This document shows positions 1 through 11,094 of a stretch of DNA of 37,300 nucleotides, in pieces. A program made the position numbers and the translations under genes. The stretch is taken from the NCBI GenBank assembly GCA_028689065.1, contig JAQTWX010000010.1, positions 1 to 37,300 of the forward strand, in the 5' to 3' direction. The notes under the pieces are model-generated. The model was not told the DNA's origin and did not search any database. It worked only from the letters and a program-made list of their open reading frames with translations. Position 1 is the stretch's first letter. Every line of letters begins with the position of its first letter. The DNA is from Candidatus Altimarinota bacterium. GTDB lineage: Bacteria > Patescibacteriota > Gracilibacteria > BD1-5 > UBA2023.

Positions 1-649
1 AATCAAGAACAAACTTAATAGACTTAATAGAGTTTACATTACATGGAACGAAATCAGTACAATGATCGATATCACCAGTAGAACCAAGAAGTGCATAAGT
101 AGGGATTTTTAGAGTTCGTGCTTCCTCAAGAGCAAGGGACTCATAGTGTCCATCAACTACGATGAGAAGATCTGGAATTTTTTTGATATCTTTAATACCT
201 TCATATGCTTTTCGGAGTTTATCAAGTTCCTTAAGTTTTGATGCTTTTTCTTTTTTAGTAAGCATTTCAAGTGCCCCAGTCTCAAGATCTTTTTCAATTT
301 GAGCATAAGCGGCGATCCGTTTCTTGATAGTAGGAAAGTTAGTCAAAAGTCCAGGAACCCACTTTGTATTGATATAGTAATTCCCAGTTTCTTCTGCAAT
401 TGCTTTTACGATGTCATGAGCTTGAAGTTTTGTTCCAACAATGAGAGCCACTTTTCCTTTAGAAGTTGCATCTTCAAGAGCTTTTTTCACCTCAGTGATA
501 CGAGTCTCCGTTTTGTAAAGATCAAATACATGGATATTATTCTGAATTCCATAAATATAGTCACGCATCTTAGCTGACCAGAATTGTCTTTTGTGTCCGA
601 TATGCACAGCATTATCGAGCATGTCTTTAATAAGGGCAGTATTTGCCAT
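1..649 (-). CDS. rpsB: 30S ribosomal protein S2 (partial, C-terminus outside window)
   Basis: Small-subunit ribosomal protein S2, which binds late at the neck of the 30S subunit and helps place S1 and the mRNA. The frame is open from the ATG at 647-649 to the window edge (216 full codons). It shows family landmarks: HIGHKRQFWSAKM near residue 18, then FDLYKT, the WVPGLLTNF stretch near 100, and PDLLIVVDG near 160 followed by IPTYALLGSTGD. Family length is about 230-260 residues, so only a short tail is missing. There is no in-frame TGA in the visible part. No Shine-Dalgarno precedes the start; the leader (650-870) carries a repeated 12-mer and an inverted repeat listed separately. Confidence 0.95.
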   Translation of the reverse strand, partial: MANTALIKDMLDNAVHIGHKRQFWSAKMRDYIYGIQNNIHVFDLYKTETRITEVKKALEDATSKGKVALIVGTKLQAHDIVKAIAEETGNYYINTKWVPGLLTNFPTIKKRIAAYAQIEKDLETGALEMLTKKEKASKLKELDKLRKAYEGIKDIKKIPDLLIVVDGHYESLALEEARTLKIPTYALLGSTGDIDHCTDFVPCNVNSIKSIKFVLD

Positions 650-874
650 AGGATAAAAAAAGTGAAAAAATAGCGGTAGCGAACCAAAAAGTGTTATTGA
701 TAAACCACTTGTCATCAATAGCGGTAGCGATCCTTAAATACATTTTCCTAAGAGTACTATATAAGACTCTGTTGCGAGCCCAGGAAATAGTACCGTTCTT
801 TATAAGAAAATTTGGATTTTTCATTTTCCGAAAAAACCGAGAGCATTATATGGAAAAAAACCAAAAAGCAATTT
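650..874 (-). promoter_or_regulatory. rpsB leader with duplicated 12-mer and inverted repeat
   Basis: This 225-base stretch between the small membrane peptide and rpsB holds two copies of TAGCGGTAGCGA on the plus strand (671-682 and 719-730), 48 bases apart and similar on both sides. Read as rpsB leader RNA they are GGWTCGCTACCGCTATT. An inverted repeat GTACTAT/ATAGTAC (754-760 and 787-793) lies further upstream. In many bacteria S2 controls its own mRNA through the leader, so a regulatory leader is plausible, but I do not recognise a described motif. Open frames across it look like chance. Confidence 0.35.
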
Positions 875-976
875 TTATTTCTGTAAAATATACATAATAG
901 GAGTTGCAATAAATGAGGCAATGATGCCAATAACGATAATAAGTGCTACAATTTTTACAGAAGTATTTTTTTTCAT
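875..976 (-). CDS. 33-residue single-span membrane peptide
   Basis: A very short frame starting at ATG 974-976 and ending in TAA. The product begins MKKNTSVKI and then has a hydrophobic span of about 20 residues (VALIIVIGIIASFIATPIM) with a short YILQK tail. The layout, positive N-terminus then one membrane helix, is that of a small inner-membrane peptide or an uncleaved signal anchor. It lies 48 bases after the 891-residue protein and probably belongs to the same transcript. I do not recognise a family; no TGA is used. It is likely but not certain to be translated. Confidence 0.5.
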   Translation of the reverse strand: MKKNTSVKIVALIIVIGIIASFIATPIMYILQK

Positions 977-1024
977 AAGAAATGATATTAATGGGATAAT
1001 AAAAGAAAATAAGGGAATCGGAGA

Positions 1025-3700
1025 TTATTCTGTCTGAAATCTTGGTGTAAATGGGACGTTATCGAGAAAAACCTTTCCACCTGTAAGGTCTATGACAATA
1101 GATTTCTGATTGGTATAAGCCAATTTTATCGCATCTATATAGTATCCGAGATTTTTGAGACTTTCTTCAAAAGAGAAAAGTGATATTCGTGCAGGAAGAA
1201 TCTCGACAGGAGTATTATTAAATTCATAAAATGAATTATTTTGGTCTGTTTTTACTGTAAACGAAAGTCTTGAAAAGCTATGTCTATTAAAAATATAGGA
1301 ACCATTAAGTTCTATAAAGTAAGTGGTATTTGTATTTCCTATAAATGTTTTTTCGATATTACTGAGTTTAATTACATAACTTCCATCGCTGATTGAAGCA
1401 TTAATATTCTTATAACTAATAGGAAGAAAATTTACAATATTCTTAAAGTCTTTTTCAATAAGCTCTTTTTGTATAAAGAGACGAATTTCTGGAATAGTAG
1501 AAGAGAGAGGTTCGGTGGTTCCTGTTTCTCTTTGTACATTGTTTACTGTAGGTGTAGAGTTATCTTGAAGAAAGGTAACTTCAAAGAAGTTTTTAAAATT
1601 GTATTTATACTGAACAGCAGGATTCTCATATAATGAAATAAGTTCTCTCATTTGTTTTTCCTTTTCATCTAAAGAAAGAGTAATATTTGGGAAAGTGTGT
1701 TTTTCTCCAAAAGTATCTGTGTAAGAAATATCTCCTATAATATGTCCGTTTTGCCAGAGTTTAAAACTAAAGACTCTCCCAAGTATAGTTACCTGGATTT
1801 CATAAAATTCATCTTTTTCAAAATTATTGAGTAATTGAAGAGTAGCAATATCAATGTTATTAAATCCCTTTAAATAGGTTTCTAGTTTTTCTCTACTCAT
1901 CTCATTTGCTGTATCAATAAGAATACCTCTCGCAGATTTATTATTTGCATTGAGATGAAAATCATTGAGATATTTAGGATAATTATTCAACATTGATATA
2001 AAAATATCAAATAATTCAAGTGTTTTTTTAAGAAGGGTGTAACTATCAATTAATTGCGAATCAGATTGAAATCAATTATTCGAGTAAAATGAATCTTTCT
2101 TTGATTCTATATCTTTTTTTGCAAGATTTATAACGTTTACAAAAGCATCTATAAAACTCTGTTTAAAAGTAGTATCTTCTCCTTCAAGATATTCTTTTTT
2201 AAAAAGGAATCCTTCCGGAGTTTTATCGATAAAGGTGTTTATAAATGTACTATACATCTTTGTAAAAATCTTTGTATAGTTGTAGAAAGTTGTAGAAGTA
2301 ATAGTAGAAAGTTTTGTTTTTTCTAGTGAGCTATTTGTGTAATAATCATTGGTTATCTGTAATAAATGGGCTATTATAAGCATAGTTGCCTCATTTGAAA
2401 TAACCGGACCGGTAGAGAGATATTGAGTAACAAAAAAAGCAAAAGGAAAAAATTCGTCTTTTGTTAAGACTTTGCTATCAAGAATCTTTTGAAGGATATT
2501 TTCAAAGAAGTTATTACATTCCTCTTGATTCATAGTAAGGAAATAATAAACTGAAAAAAGATCAGAAAGATGTCTATAATGCTCTTCTTGTAATGGTTTA
2601 ATCTTGCCGGTAATAATTTTCTCTGTTTCGGTGAGAAGAGAAGATTCCTGTCCGGAAAAATCAAAAATATTATTTTTTCCCATAAAATGAGAAAATGTTG
2701 CGATGTAATAATATTGTTTCAAGATACTAAGTCCTTCATTGTATGATTGAGGACTTATGTCCTTCATGTCGGAAATAATAGTAGCAATAGCAGTTCTATA
2801 TTGTGGTTTTTCTGGGTTATTGAGAAGTCATATGATATTTTCAGTCAACATGTTTTTGAGCAATATTTCCTTCTTTGATCCATTTACAAGAAGGGCGCTT
2901 GATGTATCAAAAAATGAAGTGTTTTTGATTTTCGTATCATTATGATTAATGATAGAAGTATAGAGGTTTAAGAAGGCATTGATACGAGCAGTGATATGTT
3001 TTTGTACCTCTCTAATGAATAGTGCTCAATTTTCTGTTGCATCTCATGAGAAGAAAATTTTGTTATTTTCTATAGTTTTCATATCGATATATCGAATGGA
3101 ATCGATAATTGAGATTCGAAGAATATCAGCTCCTTTGAGATCAGGAGTGTTTTTAGGATTATGCTTAAAAAGCAATGATGGGAAAAGTGTGAAACTTGTA
3201 ATATGAGTTTGTCGAGGTTCATTAACAAGCTCAGTATTGAGAAAAGTATTAAAAGAAAATATTTTTATTTGCTTTTCTCTAGTATCTATGAAGAAACTTC
3301 CTCTCTTTTTTAAGGTAATAACTATATCGTTGATTCGAAATTCATATTTTTCTAATCCTGTTTGAATGTTACAGATAAATAATCCTGTTCAAAAAGTAAC
3401 GATATTCGTTTCTCATTTTTTCTCAATAACAAAAGGTTGTTGTTCAGCTGATTGATAATAAATTCCATCGATGGGAGAAAATCGATAGAGAGAAAGTATA
3501 TTTGTTCAGTTTTCTGATCCAGAAAGACTTACTTCTGAAAAAACTTTTTTTCGAGAATCCCAATTATAAAGTTTTTCTCATTCACTAAAATCTATATCGA
3601 TAGGAGCTTCTTGTTTATCAGTATTTTCTTTTGGAAAAGAGAGAAATATAAGTAGTCCTGCACCAGCAAGTATAGTGAGAATAAAGATGAGTTTTTTCAT
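1025..3700 (-). CDS. Large membrane-anchored protein, possibly FecR-like N-terminal part
   Basis: An 891-residue protein visible only when TGA is read as Gly; about eight in-frame TGA codons would otherwise break it. It starts MKKLIFILTILAGAGLLIFL, a signal anchor. Residues of about 90-160 alternate polar and beta-rich strands (VTFGTGLFICNI, then a KYEFRINDIVITLKKRGSFFID-type run ending near IKIFSF) and recall FecR-type beta domains, which is a weak resemblance. The middle is helical and the C-terminal 300 residues are beta-rich with no motif I know. It begins 33 bases after the penicillin-binding protein gene, so the two are probably co-transcribed, suggesting an envelope role outside the membrane. 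Function unknown. Confidence 0.75.
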
Positions 3701-3733
3701 AGAGAAATAATAAGCTTTTAATAATTATAGGTA

Positions 3734-6700
3734 CTATCTTGCTAAAATCTCAAATGAGAAAGGTTTCTTTATTTTACGCATCTTCGCATCTATTATTTCA
3801 ATCTCAGCAGTGTGAACTCCGACAGGTATGTTTTTTTCTTCATTGATTGCAATACTTTGTTCTGTATCAGTAGGAAGGATTTTGACAAATTCCCCGTCGA
3901 TATAGAAATTTACACTGCTTATCTTATCTTGTCCAGGAGAAAGAGTAAAACGAAGATTGAAATACTGATCCTCATATATTCTTGTTAGGGCACTTTCTTT
4001 TAGAGGACTAATGATAGTGATAGTTGCAACAGGATTTCTATCTTCAAAAGTTACTTTGGTGGTATAAGTTCCAGAATATCCGTATTTATCAATAGCACGA
4101 AATGAAAGAATATGTTCTCCACGGAAGTCTTCTCAAAAATCTATAACAGGAACTTTAAACACCCCTCAAACACTCCCATTCTCGATAGTGAAATGTTGAA
4201 ATGGAGTACCATCTCTCAGAAGCTCTATTGTAGTTATCGGATTATCAGAGCTGTAGGTAATCTCAAATGGATATTTTGCAAGAGGATAGATTCATCCATT
4301 TTTAAATGATGCTGAAACAGTTATGTTTGAAAGTCCAGAATTCGGACGTATACATATTTCTTCGGTTGGTGCGAGTAATATATTTTCAGAACTGGAAAAA
4401 TAATCTGCTCCAGCCTCAGATTTTACCCATTCAGAAATGGATTCTAGCCAATCTTTCTGATAACCATCAATAATTGGATTTATATTCACAATGTATCCTT
4501 TTTTGATAGCTTCAGGAGGAGTATCTTTTGTAACCTTTCCATTACAAAGACTATCCACCTCTACTTCTTTATAGGAACCTTCATATTCTGTTGGTTTTAC
4601 CGCGAAGATAGAAGTTATCTTGAGCTTTTCAGGAGTAGACTCCGTTGCAAGTTTTCAAGAAATTTGACTGATAACAGCATCTTCTACGCTATCTGGTTTT
4701 TGGAAGGTTTCTTTCGGAAGGTTTTTATGAGCAGATTCCATAAAATCATGCCAGATAGGAGCAGCACAATTTAGTCCATCACAGGTTCCTTTTGTCTCTG
4801 AACCATCGACATTTCCCGCCCAAACTACAGTCGTAATTTGAGGGGTGTATCCAGCAGTCCAGAGATCACGAGGAAGAATTTGTTTTTTTCCTCATTTTGT
4901 TACATCCTTGTTGGAAGTTCCAGTTTTTGCTGCAACAACACGATCTTTGAGAGTTAAAACATTATTCCAGAAATCTCCGGGACGACTTGATGCGTCAGAG
5001 AGAATAGTACTTATAATATAAGCAGCTGCGTCAGAGAGAATATATTTCCCAGGATTATCTGTAAATTTCTCAATAAGATTCCCTTTTTTATCTACGATTT
5101 TAAGAATCGGACTTATCTCTTTTTTATATCCACCATTTGCAAACACACTATATGCCTGAAGAAGTTCGATTGGTTTTAATTCTCCTGTACCAATAGCAAG
5201 AGGAGCTCCATAATCCCCATCTTTATTAAGCGATGTAATTCCGAGTTTCTCTGCAAATTCTATAACACTCGCTTCTCCTCATGCAAGATAAAGCATCTTG
5301 ATAGCAGGGATATTTCGGGAGTAATCGAGCGCTTTTTTGACACTCATTTTCCCAAGAAATTTTTCATCATAGTTATTTGGTTCCCATTCTCCAAATTTGG
5401 TTTTGAGGTCGAAAATTGGTGTATCAGGACCTATCGGATTCTTAGAAATAGCGAGTGTATAGACGAGTGGTTTGAATGATGATCCAGGTTGACGTTTTGA
5501 TGTGATAATATTTACATTTCCATCTTCCTCGTCGTTAAAATAATCAGCTCCTCCAACCATTGCGAGAATCTGTCCTGTTTTATTATCCATGCTCACAAGA
5601 GCTGCAGATTTTGCACCATATTTTGATGTATTGATTTTTACTTGTTTTTTTACAAGCTCTTCAGCCATGTCTTGAAGATTGGGATCAATCGTTGTATATA
5701 TCTTGAGCCCTCCTTGAGATTCAAAATCTTTCCCATATTTATTTTCAAGATAATCCTTGATATAAAATACAAAGTGAGGGTATTTTATATTTTCTTGATA
5801 TTTCCGAAATTGAAAATCGAGACCACCAATAAAAGCATCTTTATATTCTGTTGGTCGAATTTTTTGATCTTCAAACATACGACCGAGAACGAAATCTTTT
5901 CGTCCAGTATTATATTCAAGAACCATAGTTTTTTCTTCTTCATTTGAGATACTTCCTGATGAGCTTGTAATTTTTCCTTCTATCTTTATGTTATTAAGAA
6001 AAGCAAGAAGATCACCGTAATCCACAGCTGTACATCCATAGTTATCAATAGAATATTGTTTCTTGAGATATTCTTGTTTTACATTACAGATAGCAACTTT
6101 GCTCTGAGTAAGCGGCTTGAATTCTAGTTCTGTAAAGAATTCTTGAAATTTGTTTTTCAGACTTGTATACTGGGTATCTTTATCACTTATCTCGATAATA
6201 TCCTTTGGAGTATCAATCTCATACACGGAAAAATATCCCATAAGACGATCTTTATGGGAATATGGTGAGTAATAAGAAGAGCCTTTTGGGAGTGACGCAA
6301 GAATAGAACTTCCAAGAACCCCAAGATCTTTAGAAGATTTATTGAAATATGTTTTTGATGCTTCCTCTATACCATAAGCATTATTACCAAAACTAATCTT
6401 ATTGAGATAGAGTTCGAGAATTTTTTCTTTGGAATATTTATTATTAAGCTGATAAGAAAGATATATTTCTTTTATCTTACGATTAGTACTTCGTTCGGAA
6501 GTAAAGAATATATTTTTGATAAGTTGCTGACTAATGGTGGAAGTTCCTTGAATCTTGTCAGTTTTTCCTATTACATAATTGAGTCCAGCTCGTATAAGTC
6601 CTTTAAAGTCTATCCCTGGATTTTCAAAAAATGTCTTATCCTCTGTGCTAATAATAGCATCACGCATATGTCCAGAAATTTGATTATAGGGAACATATGT

Positions 6701-6973
6701 ACGTTTCTCTTCATTGTAAAGATTGTAGAGTTCTCCACCGTCACGATCGTATATAATACTGCTCTCCGGAAGAATATCACTTTCGATTCCTGAGATGGCT
6801 GGTACATCATGAAGATAGTAAATCACAACAGCTCCAAAGAAAAAAGACCCAAGAGAAAATACGAGTACTAAAATATAGGAAAGGATATATTTTTCTTTTT
6901 TTTGTCTTCTTTTGGCTATATGTGTCTTTTTGAAAGCCCCAGCTTTAATTTTCTCTTTTCTAAATTCCGTCAT
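3734..6973 (-). CDS. Class A penicillin-binding protein (glycosyltransferase/transpeptidase)
   Basis: A bifunctional peptidoglycan synthase of 1079 residues that polymerises lipid II and cross-links the stem peptides outside the membrane. A basic N-terminus is followed by one membrane span (about 30-55). The GT51 domain has the catalytic Glu111 in STEDKTFF and GTSTISQQLIKN at about 143-154. The transpeptidase domain has SSFK (nucleophile Ser498, Lys501), SRN (552-554) and KTGTS (Lys683). After the catalytic domain come roughly 280 residues of beta-rich sequence that look like Ig-type repeats. About six in-frame TGA codons are read as Gly, at 5279-5281 among others. It sits downstream of an LCP protein and upstream of the 891-residue protein. 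An insertion of roughly 170 residues (about 240-410) between the GT and TP parts is longer than usual. Confidence 0.93.
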
Positions 6974-7064
6974 GAGTAATATTGTGGTAAGATAATGCCC
7001 TGAAGTATATTCGGAAATCGATTTTTTTCAAGTACTTTCAAAAGCTGATTATTTAGAGAATCTC

Positions 7065-8537
7065 TTATTCTCCCACCACCATTCTATAATCTTTTCCGAG
7101 CACTACTTCTATTTTTGGATTTGGGGTTTTGCTGTATTTATTCGCAGATACTGTTTCTTGTGGTGCAAATATAAATAGTGAGAGAGCCTCAAGGGTTTTG
7201 GAAGTAGGAGGAATACCTATTTTATTTTCCTCATCCCAGGTAGCAAAAACCTGGGTTTTATCATATGGATCCTTTGTAGTACCGACACTATCCTTATCGG
7301 GTATAGTGAATCCAAATTTTTTAAGATAAAGAGCAACATTACCAGCAATTCCTGGGACTTTTGTAGAATTGAAAATATTGATTTCTAGGTTTTCGAGAAA
7401 CATTTCAGGATAATTAAAGACAATATTTGCAAACTTGGAAGTATCTGCATAAGCATTAAGGTGTTCTGGTGTTGCTCCGTCTGGGAGGAGAACAGAAGCC
7501 CCTCCAAAAAGATTACGCATAGGAGTGTAAAGAAAACCACCTTGTTGACAGTATGCAAGTCCCTGAAAACAAGAATCATTAAGATTAAACGCAAATATAT
7601 TTTCACTTGGAATATCTTTTCCAAAGAGAGCAAGAGATGCAAGTTGTCCCATAGAAAGGTCAGTTTTTATATGTGAGATTATCGCATAATAGAGGGACTT
7701 TATCTTTGTTGGGCTTGTGAGGATATCAAGAGAAAAGAGTTTTTCTTTTACAGCTTTTATAACAAGCTGTTGACGACGAGATCGATCAAAATCACTGGTA
7801 GAATGGCGACTTCGTGCATACTTAAGAGCGGTTGCTCCATCGAGTGTTTGGTATCCTTTTTTAATACTGAAAGTTACATATCCCCAATTATTGTCTGGGT
7901 ATTCTGTGTCGACAAGATTTTCCTCAACATTTACTTCAATACCTCCGAGGAGATCGATAAATTTTACAAAGCCATCAAAGTCTATACTTATGTAATGATC
8001 CATTCTTTCTCCAGTAATTTCACGAAGCTTGGTCCCGAGATCCTCCATGGCTTGCGTTGGAGATTCTTTTGCTTGAATTCCTCGCATATATATTTCATTA
8101 ATTTTTCCACGTCCTCAGAGAGGATAATCAACATAGAGATCACGAGGAATAGAAAGAAGTGAAAGAGTTTTTCCTTCTGGATGAAGTGATGCGAAAAGGA
8201 TAGTATCTGTAAGATTTGCTCCATCATGATCACCTCCCCCGATACCAGTTATAAGAATATTTACCTTATCTTGTTCCATTCCATCAATTGTCTTAAAAAG
8301 CTCATTTTTACTCGGAAATGGAAGCGAAAAATCGAAGTGAAATGCAGGCAGCCCAGAAAAAGTTGCGAATGAAACAGCAACAACTCAGGATATTCCAAAG
8401 AATCCAAGAAGTATTGCCGAAATAAAATTACGTTTTTTTATTTCAAAATAACTTCTCTTAAAGGAAGCGATACTAGAAGTGTTATTGTCCGAAATATTGG
8501 AAGTAGGAGGGGGGAGTTTGATTTTTTTAAAAGACAC
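7065..8537 (-). CDS. LytR-CpsA-Psr (LCP) family protein with LytR_C domain
   Basis: LCP enzymes transfer lipid-linked glycopolymers to peptidoglycan outside the membrane. The 490-residue frame needs TGA as Gly at two places (one at 8115-8117, one in the membrane span). A cytosolic tail of about 40 residues precedes a membrane helix. The LCP domain shows ILITGIGGGDHDGANLTDT near residue 95, SIPRDLYVDYP near 130, and LDGATALKYARSRH, with FDRSRRQQ after it, near 235. The C-terminal part (EINIFNSTKVPGIAGNVA near 385) matches the LytR_C pattern. I chose GTG 8535-8537 because a TAA lies just upstream and no ATG fits in the conserved part. It lies 91 bases before the penicillin-binding protein gene, as expected for linked wall assembly. 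Confidence 0.9.
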
Positions 8538-8598
8538 GTCTTGGAGAAATTATAGAATATAAAATCATAGCGAGAATTTTTATGCGCGAAGTATATGT

Positions 8599-8638
8599 TT
8601 TTGTACATAAAAATCAAACAAGATTTTTATGTACAAAA
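8599..8638. terminator. Perfect 17-bp hairpin, first of an overlapping pair
   Basis: The arms 8599-8615 and 8622-8638 are perfectly complementary (core GTACATAAAAATC) with a 6-base loop. The arms end in T and A runs, so RNA from either strand could terminate here. It lies between the 141-residue gene and the LCP gene, both on the minus strand. Its right end shares bases 8635-8638 with the next hairpin, so the two cannot be fully formed together. Confidence 0.6.
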
Positions 8639-8671
8639 TAATACCTACTCTTCAGAGTAGGTATTATTTTT
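8635..8671 (-). terminator. Perfect 16-bp terminator hairpin
   Basis: The arms 8635-8650 and 8655-8670 pair perfectly around a TTCA loop (core ATACCTACTC/GAGTAGGTAT). On the minus strand the stem ends in a U-run, giving a typical intrinsic terminator directly after the 141-residue gene that stops at 8681. Confidence 0.75.
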
Positions 8672-8680
8672 TTATTTCTT

Positions 8681-9106
8681 TTAGTGAATTGTAGTGTTGT
8701 AATAAGAGTGAGAGAGAATATCAAAAGCGCCTTTCGTGAGTGTTTCGTACTCTTTTCCGGGACGTAATGGTAGGTCATAGCGACCATTACGAAATGCGAG
8801 AACTTTTTCAAAGCGAATGATGCGAATGATAGTGGTAGAAAAATCCTCTTGATAAGATGATCGAATTTGCTCTCTTTTATAAATTCCACTAATGAGATAA
8901 CTTCTTCACATAAAAGAAACTTTGAGAGAAAAATGATTTTCTCAAATTTCACTTTTTTCTGGGTGGAATGCGATTTTCCCTGATGTAATAGAATAAACAC
9001 TATCCGCAATTCTCTCTGTTGATAGGGTAGATGAATTATGAGTAAGATTAAGAGATAATTGATTATCACATGAATCAAATCTCTTTCTTATTTCAGAGGA
9101 TAACAT
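8681..9106 (-). CDS. Hypothetical protein, 141 residues
   Basis: The frame from ATG 9104-9106 to TAA contains two in-frame TGA codons read as Gly. The product starts MLSSEIRKRFDSCDN and is soluble-looking, with no membrane span or signal peptide. The middle is beta-rich (FSLKVSFMGRSYLISGIYKR), and a conserved-looking RIIRFEKVLAFRNGRYDLPL run precedes a C-terminal helix. I do not recognise the family. A longer competing frame on the same strand (8614-9078) has a less natural composition and runs through the terminator hairpins, so I prefer this one. The gene is flanked by the terminator hairpins downstream and a 20-base palindrome 15 bases upstream of its start. Confidence 0.6.
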
Positions 9107-9120
9107 AGAAAATAAGATAG

Positions 9121-9140
9121 GGTATAAAATATTTTATACC
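9121..9140. promoter_or_regulatory. Perfect 20-base palindrome upstream of the 141-residue gene
   Basis: Bases 9121-9140 read identically on both strands (GGTATAAAAT and its complement). It begins 15 bases upstream of the ATG of the 141-residue gene and lies in the 141-base gap after the typA terminator. With no loop, it fits a dimeric repressor site better than an RNA terminator. The AT core also contains TATAAA, so it may overlap a -10 element. Confidence 0.4.
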
Positions 9141-9195
9141 ATTTTGGAATACTTTTATAAGAAAGTCAAGTTGTAATAAATTATTAACAATTATG

Positions 9196-9239
9196 CTAAA
9201 AAATTCCTATATTCTCTAAAGAATATAGGAATTTTTTAG
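9196..9239 (-). terminator. typA terminator, 19-bp perfect stem
   Basis: The arms 9196-9214 and 9221-9239 are perfectly complementary with a TCTAAA loop, and the minus-strand RNA ends in a U-run. It starts 9 bases after the typA stop codon (9248-9250). The symmetrical A and T runs make it able to act in both directions. Confidence 0.85.
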
Positions 9240-9247
9240 GAGTATTA

Positions 9248-11050
9248 TTACGCTTTTCCTCCTCGTTTTCGTTCATTTTCTGTGAGGAATTTCTTTCGGA
9301 GTCGGAGAGAAGATGGAGTTACTTCTACATACTCATCTGCTCCGATGTAGTCGAGACAATCTTCAAGAGTCATTTTGCGGATTGGAGTGAGACGAACAGC
9401 TTCATCAGTTCCAGATGCTCGCATATTAGTAAGTTGTTTATTTTTAGTAGGATTTACTACGAGATCACCACCCTTGAGGTGTTCTCCGATAATCATTCCT
9501 TCATATACTTCTGTAGCAGGTTCGATAAGAATTGGTCCTCGTTCCTCAAGCTTCCAGAGAGAATATGCCATAGCAGTTCCAGGAAATCCAGAAATCATAG
9601 ATCCAACTTCTCGTTTCTCAATAGGCCCCTTGTACTCATCATACTTGGAGAATGAGCTGTACATGATACCTTCACCCTTTGTGTCTACTGTAAAGATAGA
9701 TCGGAATCCGAGAAGTCCACGAGTTGGAACTTCGAACTCCATGGAGGTAATTCCATTCTCTGTTTTCATATCGGTCATGAGACCTTTTCGTTTTCCAAGA
9801 TGCTCGATAATAGTTCCAGAACAACTTTCTGGTACCCAGATGACTACGTTTTCCATTGGCTCCATTTTCTTTCCTGCTTCTTCATGGAAGATTACTTGTG
9901 GAGCACCAACTTGAAGTTCAAATCCTTCACGACGCATAGTCTCGATGAGTACAGAAAGATGAAGTTCTCCACGTCCCGATACTACATATCCATTTCCATC
10001 TCCACCATCAAGATCTACTTTAAGTCCCACATTCATCTCAAGTTCTTTCTCAAGACGATCTCGGATGTTCCGACTGGTTACGAATTTCCCTTCTCGTCCA
10101 GCAAACGGAGAGCTATTTACCATAAATTCCATCTTGAGAGTTGGTTCATCAATGGTAATCGGTGCCATAGGCTCTGCATCAGGAACAGTAGAGATAGTTT
10201 CTCCTACGAAGATATCTGGGATACCAGCAAGAGTAATAATATCTCCTGCTTCTGCTTCGGCAACTTCTACTTTACGAAGCCCGAGAGTCGTGAAGACCTT
10301 GGAGATTTTTCCTGTTCGTCGTACTCCATCGTTTCCGATGATTGTAACAGTTTGTCCGACCTTTGCCTTTCCTTCATATACACGTCCAATACCCATACGT
10401 CCAAGATAGTTGTCATATGCAAGATTTGCAATTTGCATCTTGAATGGTTTTTCCGTATCATTCGCTGCCGCAGGAACTTTGTCGATAACCATATCGAAAA
10501 GAGGAGTGATATCTTTTCGTTCATCGTCCATATTAAGAATCGCAACACCATCTCGAGCAATAGCATATACAACATTGAAATCAAGTTGTTCATCCGTTGC
10601 TCCGAGTTGTACGAAGAGATCGAAAAGCATATCAATAACCGCTGCTGGTTGAGCTGTTGGTTTATCAATCTTATTGATAACAACGATTGGTTTGAGACCG
10701 TGTTCAAGAGCTTTCTTGAGTACAAATTTTGTCTGAGGCATAGGACCTTCATAAGCATCAACAACAAGAAGAACACTGTCTACCATTCGAAGAACTCGTT
10801 CAACTTCAGAACCGAAATCGGCATGTCCTGGAGTATCCACGATATTAATTTTTGTTCCCTTATATTCAATCGCAGTATTTTTTGCATAGATAGTAATCCC
10901 ACGCTCTTTTTCTTGATCGTTTGAGTCCATAACACATGTATCTACTTGTTCATGACTACTAAAGGCTCCACCCTGCTTAAGGAGAGCGTCTACGAGAGTG
11001 GTCTTTCCGTGATCTACATGGGCGATAATCGCTATATTGCGGTATTGCAT
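9248..11050 (-). CDS. typA: Ribosome-binding GTPase TypA/BipA
   Basis: A translational GTPase of the EF-G family that helps late 50S assembly and growth under stress. The 600 residues match the usual length. G1 is [10 protein letters not shown] at residues 8-17, followed by the switch I region EKERGIT, G3 DTPGHADFG, and G4 NKID near 125. Domain II, the EF-G-like domains III and V ([28 protein letters not shown]) and the TypA-specific basic C-terminus ending [17 protein letters not shown] follow. There is no in-frame TGA in 600 codons, unlike most genes here. The start has no Shine-Dalgarno. The 197-base gap upstream contains the terminator of the preceding gene. Confidence 0.97.
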   Translation of the reverse strand: MQYRNIAIIAHVDHGKTTLVDALLKQGGAFSSHEQVDTCVMDSNDQEKERGITIYAKNTAIEYKGTKINIVDTPGHADFGSEVERVLRMVDSVLLVVDAYEGPMPQTKFVLKKALEHGLKPIVVINKIDKPTAQPAAVIDMLFDLFVQLGATDEQLDFNVVYAIARDGVAILNMDDERKDITPLFDMVIDKVPAAANDTEKPFKMQIANLAYDNYLGRMGIGRVYEGKAKVGQTVTIIGNDGVRRTGKISKVFTTLGLRKVEVAEAEAGDIITLAGIPDIFVGETISTVPDAEPMAPITIDEPTLKMEFMVNSSPFAGREGKFVTSRNIRDRLEKELEMNVGLKVDLDGGDGNGYVVSGRGELHLSVLIETMRREGFELQVGAPQVIFHEEAGKKMEPMENVVIWVPESCSGTIIEHLGKRKGLMTDMKTENGITSMEFEVPTRGLLGFRSIFTVDTKGEGIMYSSFSKYDEYKGPIEKREVGSMISGFPGTAMAYSLWKLEERGPILIEPATEVYEGMIIGEHLKGGDLVVNPTKNKQLTNMRASGTDEAVRLTPIRKMTLEDCLDYIGADEYVEVTPSSLRLRKKFLTENERKRGGKA

Positions 11051-11094
11051 AAAAAATGAAAATAATAAATAGAATAAAGTCTTATACCAAAAAA

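Noticed and set aside
8614-9078. 154-codon minus-strand frame overlapping the 141-residue gene in another frame
   Set aside because: It reads through two terminator hairpins and its translation is a low-complexity mix; the other frame, using UGA as Gly, has a more natural composition and stops before the terminators.
9800-10924. Long plus-strand open frame (374 codons) opposite typA
   Set aside because: It is a shadow of the strongly conserved typA gene; the translation is rich in Ser, Phe, Tyr and Cys and matches nothing.
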